Positions 1 through 7,033 of a stretch of 12,571 nt of DNA are shown here, in pieces. Every line of letters starts with the position of its first letter. Positions within the stretch are counted from its first letter, which is position 1. Source of the stretch: Defluviitaleaceae bacterium (GTDB lineage Bacteria > Bacillota > Clostridia > Lachnospirales > WRAX01); contig WRBU01000012.1 of assembly GCA_009784355.1 (NCBI GenBank), forward strand, positions 1 through 12,571. Reading direction: 5' to 3'. Under the pieces are notes generated by a model. The model did no database searches. It was not told the origin of the DNA and was given only the letters and a program-made list of their open reading frames with translations. Made by a program: the position numbers and the translations under genes.

Positions 1-361
1 AGCGTAGGTAGGTCAAAACACGCTCTCCAAGTCCATTGTCGCCGCCGTCTATAAGCATTGTCCCGCCGGCGGTTTGTATTAACACGGCATTGCCCTGCCC
101 AACATCAATGAAGTGTATTGCAGTCTCACCTTTGGGCATTACAATATTACTGCTACTAAAGGTATTGCTAACCCAATTCGTAATACTTTCCCATAAATTA
201 GGGTTGCGGTGCAGGGTATACGCAGTAATGCCTGCAATGGCAAAAACCAAAATTAAAATCCACGGTAAAATTCTTCTTGTTGCACGCTTTTTTCTACGGT
301 GTTTTTGCGTCGACTTCTTTGGTGATTGCTGCTTTGCTGGTTGTTTGGCGGTTTTGCCCAT
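1..361 (-). CDS. ComEC-type metallo-beta-lactamase-fold protein, membrane-anchored (N-terminal part; runs off the left edge)
   Basis: Partial gene: 120 residues are visible and the frame stays open to the edge of the window. The start is ATG at 361-359, 7 bp past the stop of the upstream gtrA-like gene, with a GGGG stretch as a modest ribosome binding site. Residues 1-32 are strongly basic (many K and R), followed by one hydrophobic segment at about 31-50. This suggests an N-in membrane anchor with the rest outside. From about residue 81 the sequence reads AIHFIDVGQGNAVLIQT and then MLIDGGDN, the signature opening of the ComEC/Rec2 C-terminal metallo-beta-lactamase domain, also found in stand-alone 'ComEC-like' hydrolases. 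The HxHxDH metal site would lie beyond the edge and cannot be checked. The substrate is unknown; proteins of this type are usually proposed to be nucleases or phosphodiesterases. It is the last visible gene of a three-gene operon. Confidence 0.85.
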   Translation of the reverse strand, partial: MGKTAKQPAKQQSPKKSTQKHRRKKRATRRILPWILILVFAIAGITAYTLHRNPNLWESITNWVSNTFSSSNIVMPKGETAIHFIDVGQGNAVLIQTAGGTMLIDGGDNGLGERVLTYLR

Positions 362-368
362 AATGTCT

Positions 369-770
369 TTATCCCCGTTTCTTAAAAATCAAAAATTTGC
401 TGGCAATGTAATTAAAAATTAGCACAACAAGCTGTCCTGCCACAAAAATTATGGGTTCATTAAATTCCATCAAGTCCACAAAAACAAACATTATTGCAGT
501 GTTTATGAAAAGCGAAGCAAGACGTGCGGCAAAAAATAAAGCTGCTTCTTTTGTAGTTCCCTTTTTTTCTTTGCTTTCAAATACAAATAATTTGTTGGTT
601 ACAAAAGCAAAGCAAACCGCAAAAATCCAAGAAATTATTGACGAAAGCCAAGCGGGTGCATCAAAAACCCAAGATGCCAAAAAATAAAACACGGCGGACA
701 CAAGGGTCGTAAGTCCGCCAAAAAAAATATATAAAATTATTTCACGGTGTTTCGCAAAAATCTCTTTCAT
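369..770 (-). CDS. GtrA family membrane protein
   Basis: A protein of 133 residues with four predicted membrane segments at roughly 11-32, 42-62, 75-98 and 104-126. It has the GtrA hallmarks: an early YIFFGGLTTLV stretch, TNKLFVF after the second helix, and a closing NYIASKFLIFKK. GtrA-type proteins are small membrane partners of GtrB-type glycosyltransferases. They are thought to flip or help use a polyprenyl-phosphate sugar for decorating cell-envelope polymers such as O-antigen or teichoic acid. The start ATG at 770-768 is preceded by AAGGAG, which lies inside the 3' end of the upstream glycosyltransferase gene; only 3 bp separate stop from start, so the two are almost certainly translated from one mRNA. 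Length and fold fit the family well. The sugar and the acceptor polymer cannot be told from the sequence. Confidence 0.9.
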   Translation of the reverse strand: MKEIFAKHREIILYIFFGGLTTLVSAVFYFLASWVFDAPAWLSSIISWIFAVCFAFVTNKLFVFESKEKKGTTKEAALFFAARLASLFINTAIMFVFVDLMEFNEPIIFVAGQLVVLIFNYIASKFLIFKKRG

Positions 771-773
771 GTG

Positions 774-1697
774 TTATTTTTTCTCCTTAATGATGTAAAC
801 AGGGCGGCCTTTTACTTCTAAATACGACTTTGCGATATATTGCCCCAAAATTCCTGTGCTAAATAGCTGTACGCCTCCAACAAAAAGTATAATGCAAGCC
901 GTAGAAACCCAGCCTTGAACAGGGTCACCAAACATAATCCAACGTATAATCAAAAAAGCAATGCCAACGAATGCCAAAAGACAAAACAAAAACCCAAAAA
1001 AAGACGATATTGCAAGCGGTCGCACGGAAAAAGATATTATGCCTTCCAAAGAATATTTAAACAGCGAAAAGAATGACCATTTTGTTTCACCTGCCACTCT
1101 TGGCACGTTTTCATATTCCAGCCATTTTGTGTTAAAGCCTACCCAGCTAAACAAACCTTTGGTGAAGCGGTTGTATTCTTTTAATGAAAGCACAGCATCC
1201 ACCATTTGGCGGGTCATCATGCGGTAGTCCGTGGCACCGTCCATCATCTCTGTCTGCGAAATTCTATTGATGAGCCTATAAAACCGCCTTGCAAAAAAAG
1301 AACGGATGGGCGGCTCGCCTTTGCGGTTTTTGCGTTTTGCGGCAACGCTATCAAAACCTTCATTTACAATGGCATCGTACATTTGCGGCAATAAAACCGG
1401 CGGGTGCTGCAGGTCCGCATCCATCACTACAATATAATCCCCCGTCGAGTGCTCAAGCCCTGCTAAAACAGCAGCTTCCTTACCAAAATTGCGGGAAAAA
1501 TTGATGTATCTAACCTGAGGATGCTCGCCTGCCAAGGAACGCAAAACCTGCAAAGTGCTATCTTTTGAGCCATCATCCACAAAAATTATTTCAAAGTCAG
1601 CAGGAATTTTGTACGCAACCGCCAAAACTTCATTTAAAAAAAGCGGTGCGCTTTCCTCTTCGTTGTAACACGGCACAACCACACTTATTTTCGGCAT
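774..1697 (-). CDS. GtrB/CsbB-like family 2 glycosyltransferase (polyprenyl-phosphate sugar synthase type)
   Basis: A 307-residue protein with an N-terminal GT2 (GT-A fold) domain and two C-terminal membrane helices at about 230-253 and 264-287. Visible motifs are ISVVVPCYNEEE at the N-terminus, FVDDGSKDST (DDGS at 41-44), VMDADLQHPP (D93-A-D95, the DxD metal and nucleotide-sugar site) and GETKWSFF at about 203-210. This is the architecture of GtrB, CsbB and YkcC, which transfer a sugar from a UDP-sugar to undecaprenyl phosphate on the inner leaflet. The adjacent gtrA-like gene supports the GtrB role. The start ATG (1697-1695) follows GGGGTGA, a modest ribosome binding site. A sigma-A-type promoter sits 31 bp and more upstream of it. 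It is the first gene of a minus-strand operon with the gtrA-like and metallo-beta-lactamase genes. The exact sugar is not predictable. Confidence 0.93.
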   Translation of the reverse strand: MPKISVVVPCYNEEESAPLFLNEVLAVAYKIPADFEIIFVDDGSKDSTLQVLRSLAGEHPQVRYINFSRNFGKEAAVLAGLEHSTGDYIVVMDADLQHPPVLLPQMYDAIVNEGFDSVAAKRKNRKGEPPIRSFFARRFYRLINRISQTEMMDGATDYRMMTRQMVDAVLSLKEYNRFTKGLFSWVGFNTKWLEYENVPRVAGETKWSFFSLFKYSLEGIISFSVRPLAISSFFGFLFCLLAFVGIAFLIIRWIMFGDPVQGWVSTACIILFVGGVQLFSTGILGQYIAKSYLEVKGRPVYIIKEKK

Positions 1698-1727
1698 TTA
1701 TTTCACCCCGTAACAATCTTTTTCTAC

Positions 1728-1756
1728 ATTCTACCATGTTTTTCATTGAAAAGCAA
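1728..1756 (-). promoter_or_regulatory. Sigma-A-type promoter of the glycosyltransferase operon
   Basis: On the minus strand, -35 TTGCTT (1756-1751) and -10 TAGAAT (1733-1728) are separated by 17 bp. Transcription would begin near 1721, giving a leader of about 24 nt before the ATG at 1697. Its -35 box is only 4 bp from the -35 box of the divergent DUF2225 promoter. Confidence 0.65.
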
Positions 1757-1760
1757 GGGC

Positions 1761-1789
1761 TTGACTTTTTTTGTGAAATATGCGACAAT
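1761..1789 (+). promoter_or_regulatory. Sigma-A-type promoter with extended -10, upstream of the DUF2225 gene
   Basis: -35 TTGACT (1761-1766), a 17-bp spacer, and -10 GACAAT (1784-1789) preceded by TGC, which matches the extended -10 TGn. Transcription would begin near 1796, about 30 nt before the ATG at 1827. It probably drives the DUF2225 gene and, since no other promoter is obvious before 2675, the kinase and cyclase genes too. Confidence 0.65.
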
Positions 1790-1826
1790 TAGCTTTGCAG
1801 AAAGTTTTAATAACAGGAGGGGCGTT

Positions 1827-2633
1827 ATGTACGGGATTTTAGACAATTTAAAAGATTTGCCTTTGGAGCTTGATTTGCCTTACGAGATTTTTGCTACACG
1901 TTTTAGTGAGCCGCCGTCAAAAGCAGAGGATGAAGAAAAAGACTCCGTAGATATTTCACAGTATTTTTTTGTTAAAGAATTTGAATGTCCTGTTTGTAAA
2001 GCAAAATTTAGCACAAGTGTTTTGCGAGATTCAAAATTGCGCATGTTACGCATGGACGAACTTCGTCCTGTTTATCGTGATGTAGAACCTTTGTGTTACG
2101 ACATTATGCTGTGTGTAAATTGTGGATATGCCACTTTAAAAGACCGCTTTTTAGTTGTCTCAGAAAAGCAAAGGGATGCAATTTTAGCAAATATCCGCAC
2201 AAATTATGCAAATTTTATGCCTGCAACAAGTCATGCTGAAATCGACTTAAAACAGGGAGTAGAACGTCTTAAATACGCTCTTTTGACTGCATTAATTAAA
2301 AAAGTGTCCACAGGCGAGAGAGCAATGCTGCTTACAAAAATAGCTTGGCTTTACAAAATTATGAAGGACGAAGAAAACTACTTGTACTACGCAAAGTACG
2401 CCAATGCTGAACTAACGAAGGCATATCAAAACGAGTCTTTTCCAATTTTTGGAATGTCGGAAGGCGTTGTTACATTTCTTTTGGCACGCTTTGCAGCAGA
2501 TGAAGAGGATTATTCCACCGCACTTAAATTCCTTTCAAATATTATTGTAAACCAAAACCTCTCTACCCGTTTGCGCGACCTTGCACGAGATTTAAAAGAG
2601 TATGTACAGCAACAGCGTAAAGATGAGAAATAA
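1827..2633 (+). CDS. DUF2225 family protein (zinc-ribbon plus TPR-like helical region)
   Basis: A 268-residue protein. The reading frame is open further upstream, but ATG 1827 is chosen because AGGAGGGG lies just before it (1816-1822) and the longer version would run through the promoter. Residues 54-57 (CPVC) and 96-99 (CVNC) form two CxxC knuckles, with LRPVYRDVEPLCYDIMLC between them; this pattern is typical of DUF2225 and implies a structural zinc site. The rest, from about 140, looks all-helical with TPR-like character (AWLYKIMKDEENYLYYAKYA, then a second helical pair near 214-240). No signal peptide or membrane segment is seen, so it should be cytoplasmic. The family has no established biochemical function. 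The hybrid kinase gene begins 41 bp downstream with no terminator between them, so a shared transcript is likely. Confidence 0.88.
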   Translation: MYGILDNLKDLPLELDLPYEIFATRFSEPPSKAEDEEKDSVDISQYFFVKEFECPVCKAKFSTSVLRDSKLRMLRMDELRPVYRDVEPLCYDIMLCVNCGYATLKDRFLVVSEKQRDAILANIRTNYANFMPATSHAEIDLKQGVERLKYALLTALIKKVSTGERAMLLTKIAWLYKIMKDEENYLYYAKYANAELTKAYQNESFPIFGMSEGVVTFLLARFAADEEDYSTALKFLSNIIVNQNLSTRLRDLARDLKEYVQQQRKDEK

Positions 2634-2674
2634 AACAAAAAGTTTGCCCTCAGCCAGTAGGAGGTTTTAAAAAC

Positions 2675-5600
2675 ATGAAATTGCTAAAAAACTTAAAGAT
2701 ACGAGCAAAGCTCTTTTTGTGTTGCCTGCTTCTTTTAGGAATAACCGTAGCTGTCGCTGTTTTTGGTGTTGCCGCCTTGCGATGGGTAGATGACGAGTAC
2801 GCCTATGCAATTTCATATCCCCTTGAAAGATACTCATTTTTAAAAGAGGTAGGTATGCATTTTATGGATGCCCGCCGCACAATGAATCGTGCTGCAATGT
2901 ACATTCATGACCCTATAAGTCCTATGCAAGGCATTTCCGGTCAAGAAGACCACCTTATGACCCTGCGTACCAGCATAGACAACCTTTTTGCCAAATCAAG
3001 GCATAGTACAAAAAACGACCCCCGCCTTTCAAATGAGGAAAAAGAGCTTGTTGGGGAATGGACAACAATATTTGAAGCAGAAGTCCATCATTATTTTGAC
3101 CACTATATAACAAATTTAATAATAGCAGCACGAGCAGGCGATGAAGTAGAAGCAATACGCCTTGTGCGTGAAGGTCTGTATACGGCAAACAGGGCTTTAA
3201 TGCATTTTGACATGCTTGTTGATATTGCAAGACAGTATATGCATGATGCCAGCGGACGAAGCACACAAAGAACCGAGCAAACTCAGCTGCTCCTTGTTAT
3301 CCTCACCTTATCTGGCGTGGCTTTGGGTGCAGTAGCTACAATAATTATTTCTAGCACAATAACAAAGCCCATTGATAAAGTTACAGTAGCTCTTGGCGAA
3401 ATTACAAAGGGCAACCGTGATACAAATTTAAACGACAAAGATATATCAAAAGACGAAATAGGCGTTCTTACGCAAAATGTATTAAAACTTTTGACACATA
3501 TGAAATCTGTTGACGATGAGGTAGAAGGTGTTATCCATGCCGCAGTAGAATTGGGGGATTTACACCATATTATTGATGTAGACAAATACAGCGGGCATTG
3601 GCGCGAAATTATGGTAGGGTTAAACCAAATTGCCGAAGCAGTAGACATCCCAATAGTTGAAATAAGAGATGTTATGAATTCCCTTTCAAATAACGACTTC
3701 ACAAAAAAAGTAATGGGCGACTACAAAGGGGACTTTTTACAAATTAAAAATGCTGTAAACAACGCTGTTGAAGAGCTTTCCATGTATGCCAGCCGCCAAA
3801 AAGAACTAATGAAGCAAGACATGGCATATCGTATGCGGATGATGTTTGACGCAACCCCGCTTATAATAGAGTTTTGGTCAAGGGATTATGTTCCAATAGA
3901 CTGTAACCAAACCACACTAGACTATTACGGATTAACCGATAAACAAGACTACCTCACAATTATAAGCAATTTTTTTGAAGATGTTCACGAAAACACTCCA
4001 ATTTGGCGTGAAAACCTAGACCGTATTTTTGAGCATGGCTCAGGTAGCTTTGAATTTGTTGATGTAAAACCAGATGGAAAAGCAACCACCCTTGAAGTGC
4101 ACGCCGTTTTAATGGACTATAACGGCGAGCTTGTCGTAGCTACTTATTCCCGCGATGTTACCAAAATAAAGGAAATGAAAGCCAACCAGCAACAAGCAGA
4201 AATAGCAAAAGCATCAAACATAGCAAAAAGTCGCTTTTTGGCAAGAATGTCGCACGAAATACGCACACCCATAACCGCCGTAATGGGAATGTCGGAAATT
4301 GCTTTGCAAGACCCGTCCTTACCGCCGCAAACAGAAGAGTCCTTTGCAAAAATTTATAATTCTGCCAATATTCTTTTAGGTATTGTAAACGATATATTAG
4401 ACCTTTCAAAAATAGAAGCGGGCAAAATGGAGCTTGCGCAAGAAAAATACGAAATGGCATCAACCATTGTGGATGTGGTACATCTGCACCTAGCTAGCTA
4501 CAGCGGCAAAGACATTAAGTTCGATTTAGATGTAGACGAAGATGTGCCATCCCACTTAATTGGCGATGCAATGCGTGTTGGGCAAATAATAAACAACATT
4601 TTGTCCAATGCATTTAAATACACTCAAAAAGGCAATGTTAAATTATCACTCCGCACGCAAAAAGACTGTGACGACCCAGATGCTGTAACAATAGTTATAA
4701 CCGTGGAAGATTCTGGACTTGGTATGACCGAAGAACAAATCAAAAACCTTTCAAGCGAATTTACTAGGTATCACGAAAAAGACAACCGCCACATAAGCGG
4801 TACGGGGCTTGGTATGCCTATTGTATTTAGTCTTGCACAGCTTATGGATGCCAAAATAGACGTACAAAGCGAAGTGGGTGTAGGCACAAAAGTGGCAGTG
4901 AGTATTCCGCAAAAATTAGCGGGCTCTCAGGTGCTGGGCAAAGAAGCCGTGCAAAGCCTCAAGCAAGTAGGTGAAGGTAGCCATGTTTCCACAAAGCGTT
5001 TTACATTTAGACCAGAGTCCATGCCATACGGCAAAGTGCTTGTGGTGGATGACGTGGATGCAAACCTTTATGTTGCCAAAGGTCTGCTAGATTTTTACGA
5101 TTTAAATGTAGAAACTTGCAAATCAGGATATGAAGCCATAACAAAAATAGAAAAGGGCAATGTTTACGACATAGTATTTATGGACCACATGATGCCAGGG
5201 CTAGACGGCATAGAAACGATGCACAAAATGCGTGAGTTGGGTTACAACCATCCCATAATAGTGCTAACTGCAAACGCAATGATTGGACAAGCGGAAGAGT
5301 TTATAAAATCAGGCTTTGATGGCTTTGTTTCAAAACCAATACAAACAAAATACCTTAACGCAGTGCTAATCAAACATATAATGGACAAACAGCCGCCAGA
5401 AGTGCTAAAAGCCGCAAGACTATCCGCCGCTAAAAAACAACATACAGACATAAACGGATACTTAAACGACCCATCTCTATTAGAAAAGCTGAGCAGCGAC
5501 TTTGTTGTGAATTTTACAAACGCCCATGAAGAAATATGCCAAGCCTTAAACGAAGGAAACACGAAAAAAGCTCATATTTTGGCACACACCCTAAAAGGAG

Positions 5601-5977
5601 CAGCGGGACTGATACAAGAACAGCAGCTAACAAAAGCCGCAAGTCATGTAGAATTGACGATAGCAGAAGGCAAGGAACCATCAAAATACCAACTCAACGT
5701 CTTGTATGACCAGCTTCAATTTGCATTGAGCAATGCAAAAAAGCTCGGCAATTCTCAAGCACCTGTCAACATCATCTTTGACAAGCAAAAGGCAATAGAC
5801 ATTTCCGACACGCTCGCACCCCTTTTGGCTTCCCAAAACGTAGAAGCTATGAATCTGTTGGACGATTTGTACCAAATACCAAATACAGACGATTTGTGTA
5901 AATACATAAAATCTTTTGATTTTAAGTCCGCACAAGACGAGCTTGCCGCATTAACGGCAGCTTGGAAGGAGGTTTAA
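2675..5977 (+). CDS. Hybrid sensor histidine kinase (4-helix sensor-HAMP-PAS-HisKA-HATPase-REC-Hpt)
   Basis: A 1100-residue membrane sensor kinase; AGGAGG at 2659-2664 supports ATG 2675. Order of parts: TM1 about 11-33; extracellular helical sensor 34-203, resembling the four-helix-bundle type; TM2 205-227; HAMP about 228-282; a second HAMP-like unit about 285-370; PAS about 385-495; HisKA with SHEIRTP, phospho-acceptor H527; HATPase with N box (N641, N645), G1 DSGLG (679-683) and G2 GTGLG (709-713); receiver domain about 786-900 with D792/D793, phospho-acceptor D837, T865 and K887; Hpt domain about 935-1020 with HTLKG, phospho-acceptor H971; and a 70-residue acidic helical tail. All catalytic residues are intact. 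The layout predicts a relay H527 to D837 to H971, ending on a separate receiver. The obvious partner is the REC-GGDEF protein 4 bp downstream. The signal sensed is unknown. Confidence 0.95.
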   Translation: MKLLKNLKIRAKLFLCCLLLLGITVAVAVFGVAALRWVDDEYAYAISYPLERYSFLKEVGMHFMDARRTMNRAAMYIHDPISPMQGISGQEDHLMTLRTSIDNLFAKSRHSTKNDPRLSNEEKELVGEWTTIFEAEVHHYFDHYITNLIIAARAGDEVEAIRLVREGLYTANRALMHFDMLVDIARQYMHDASGRSTQRTEQTQLLLVILTLSGVALGAVATIIISSTITKPIDKVTVALGEITKGNRDTNLNDKDISKDEIGVLTQNVLKLLTHMKSVDDEVEGVIHAAVELGDLHHIIDVDKYSGHWREIMVGLNQIAEAVDIPIVEIRDVMNSLSNNDFTKKVMGDYKGDFLQIKNAVNNAVEELSMYASRQKELMKQDMAYRMRMMFDATPLIIEFWSRDYVPIDCNQTTLDYYGLTDKQDYLTIISNFFEDVHENTPIWRENLDRIFEHGSGSFEFVDVKPDGKATTLEVHAVLMDYNGELVVATYSRDVTKIKEMKANQQQAEIAKASNIAKSRFLARMSHEIRTPITAVMGMSEIALQDPSLPPQTEESFAKIYNSANILLGIVNDILDLSKIEAGKMELAQEKYEMASTIVDVVHLHLASYSGKDIKFDLDVDEDVPSHLIGDAMRVGQIINNILSNAFKYTQKGNVKLSLRTQKDCDDPDAVTIVITVEDSGLGMTEEQIKNLSSEFTRYHEKDNRHISGTGLGMPIVFSLAQLMDAKIDVQSEVGVGTKVAVSIPQKLAGSQVLGKEAVQSLKQVGEGSHVSTKRFTFRPESMPYGKVLVVDDVDANLYVAKGLLDFYDLNVETCKSGYEAITKIEKGNVYDIVFMDHMMPGLDGIETMHKMRELGYNHPIIVLTANAMIGQAEEFIKSGFDGFVSKPIQTKYLNAVLIKHIMDKQPPEVLKAARLSAAKKQHTDINGYLNDPSLLEKLSSDFVVNFTNAHEEICQALNEGNTKKAHILAHTLKGAAGLIQEQQLTKAASHVELTIAEGKEPSKYQLNVLYDQLQFALSNAKKLGNSQAPVNIIFDKQKAIDISDTLAPLLASQNVEAMNLLDDLYQIPNTDDLCKYIKSFDFKSAQDELAALTAAWKEV

Positions 5978-5981
5978 AGCT

Positions 5982-6902
5982 ATGTCCTCAAAAACAAACA
6001 GCGTGCTAATTGTGGATGACGACCCAATGAATATAATGGCTCTTGCCCACATTCTTGCTCCAGACTACACGGTATATGCCGAGGCAGACGGCAAAGCCTG
6101 TCTTGATGCCGCCAAAAGATTAAAGCCCGACCTTATTCTGCTTGATATTGTAATGCCGGAACTAGACGGCTTTGGCGTTATTCAGCGGCTCAAAAAAGAC
6201 AAAGACACAAAAGACATCCCCGTAATCTTTGTAACAGGGTTGACCAAGGCACAAGAGGAAGTCAAAGGCTTTTCACTGGGTGCGGCAGATTTTATCACAA
6301 AGCCCTTTTCGCCTCCTGTTGTGTCCGCCCGCGTAAACCACCAAATCAAAATTCTAAACCAAATGCGTGAAATTCAAAGCCTTTCGGCGACCTGTATTTT
6401 AACAGGAATTGCCAACCGCCACTTTTTTAACACGCAACTTCAACAAGAATGGGAAAGGGCAAAGAAAAACAAAGCTCATATCAGTTTTCTTATGATGGAT
6501 ATAGATAACTTCAAAGACTTTAACCACGCCTACGGGCATTTAAACGGTGATGTTGCTTTGCAACGCACTGCAAAAGCAATTACATCTGCCCAAAACCGCA
6601 CAATAGATATTGCAGCTCGCTGGGGCGGCGAAGAATTTGTAGTGCTTCTGCCAGAAACTACATTAGAAGATGCAATGCTAGTCGCAGAAAACATACGAGA
6701 CACAGTAGAAAAAAATATTTTTACCTTGCTTGACGAAACCACAAAGGCAGGCATAACCGTAAGCATGGGCGTACATTCAGCATTACCCAGCCCAGAGGAC
6801 AATTACACACTGCAAAATTTTATATCCGACACAAACGCAATCCTCTGCCAAGCCAAGGCAAACGGCACAAATCACATAATGCAATTTACTTCATACATAT
6901 AA
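5982..6902 (+). CDS. Response regulator with GGDEF output (diguanylate cyclase)
   Basis: A 306-residue soluble protein made of a receiver domain (about 6-122) and a GGDEF domain (about 137-303). Receiver residues D12-D14, phospho-acceptor D55 (LLDIVMPELDG), T85 and K107 are present. The GGDEF domain begins LTGIANRHFF, has the metal-binding MDIDNFKDFN and the active-site GGEEF at 215-219. RTID (206-209) lies exactly five residues before GGEEF and matches the RxxD inhibitory site that binds c-di-GMP for feedback control. It should therefore be an active cyclase that makes c-di-GMP from two GTP when phosphorylated. The start ATG 5982 follows AAGGAGG (5966-5972), which overlaps the end of the kinase gene, so translation is probably coupled. 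The upstream hybrid kinase with its Hpt domain is the likely phosphodonor. Which process the c-di-GMP controls (motility, biofilm, other) is not shown. Confidence 0.95.
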   Translation: MSSKTNSVLIVDDDPMNIMALAHILAPDYTVYAEADGKACLDAAKRLKPDLILLDIVMPELDGFGVIQRLKKDKDTKDIPVIFVTGLTKAQEEVKGFSLGAADFITKPFSPPVVSARVNHQIKILNQMREIQSLSATCILTGIANRHFFNTQLQQEWERAKKNKAHISFLMMDIDNFKDFNHAYGHLNGDVALQRTAKAITSAQNRTIDIAARWGGEEFVVLLPETTLEDAMLVAENIRDTVEKNIFTLLDETTKAGITVSMGVHSALPSPEDNYTLQNFISDTNAILCQAKANGTNHIMQFTSYI

Positions 6903-6912
6903 AAATAACAAA

Positions 6913-6944
6913 AAACACCGCCGTCTTTTTTGACAGCGGTGTTT
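6913..6944. terminator. Bidirectional intrinsic terminator between convergent genes
   Basis: Hairpin: arm AAACACCGC (6913-6921) pairs with GCGGTGTTT (6936-6944). After one C/A mismatch GTC pairs with GAC, and the loop is six T. On the plus strand it follows the diguanylate cyclase stop by 10 bp and has a short T-rich tail. On the minus strand the tail is a long T tract (TTTTTTGTTATTTTT), so it also ends transcripts from the clpA side. Confidence 0.85.
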
Positions 6945-6969
6945 CCTTTACCGCAACGATGGGTTGATG

Positions 6970-6994
6970 TGGGGGCGGCAGATTGCCGTCTCTA
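6970..6994. repeat. REP-like imperfect palindrome in the convergent intergenic gap
   Basis: TGGGGGCGGCA (6970-6980), the spacer GAT, then TGCCGTCTCTA (6984-6994). The inner five pairs are perfect and the outer ones alternate G-C with G-T, so the fold is better in a plus-strand RNA. This G-rich block stands out from the AT-rich surroundings and resembles short GTAGGGGCGG-type dispersed palindromes seen in many genomes. Only this copy is present in the window, so calling it a repeat is an inference. Confidence 0.35.
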
Positions 6995-7033
6995 CGAAGT
7001 AAAATAACGGCTTTCGCATTTGAAACGCACCCA

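Noticed and set aside
36..422. Plus-strand open frame of 128 codons at the left edge
   Set aside because: It is the shadow of the minus-strand ComEC-like gene and the end of the gtrA-like gene, whose translations match known families; the plus-strand frame has no recognisable motif.
1746..1826. N-terminal extension of the DUF2225 gene by 27 codons
   Set aside because: The extension overlaps the -35 and -10 promoter elements and has no ribosome binding site; ATG 1827 has an excellent one.
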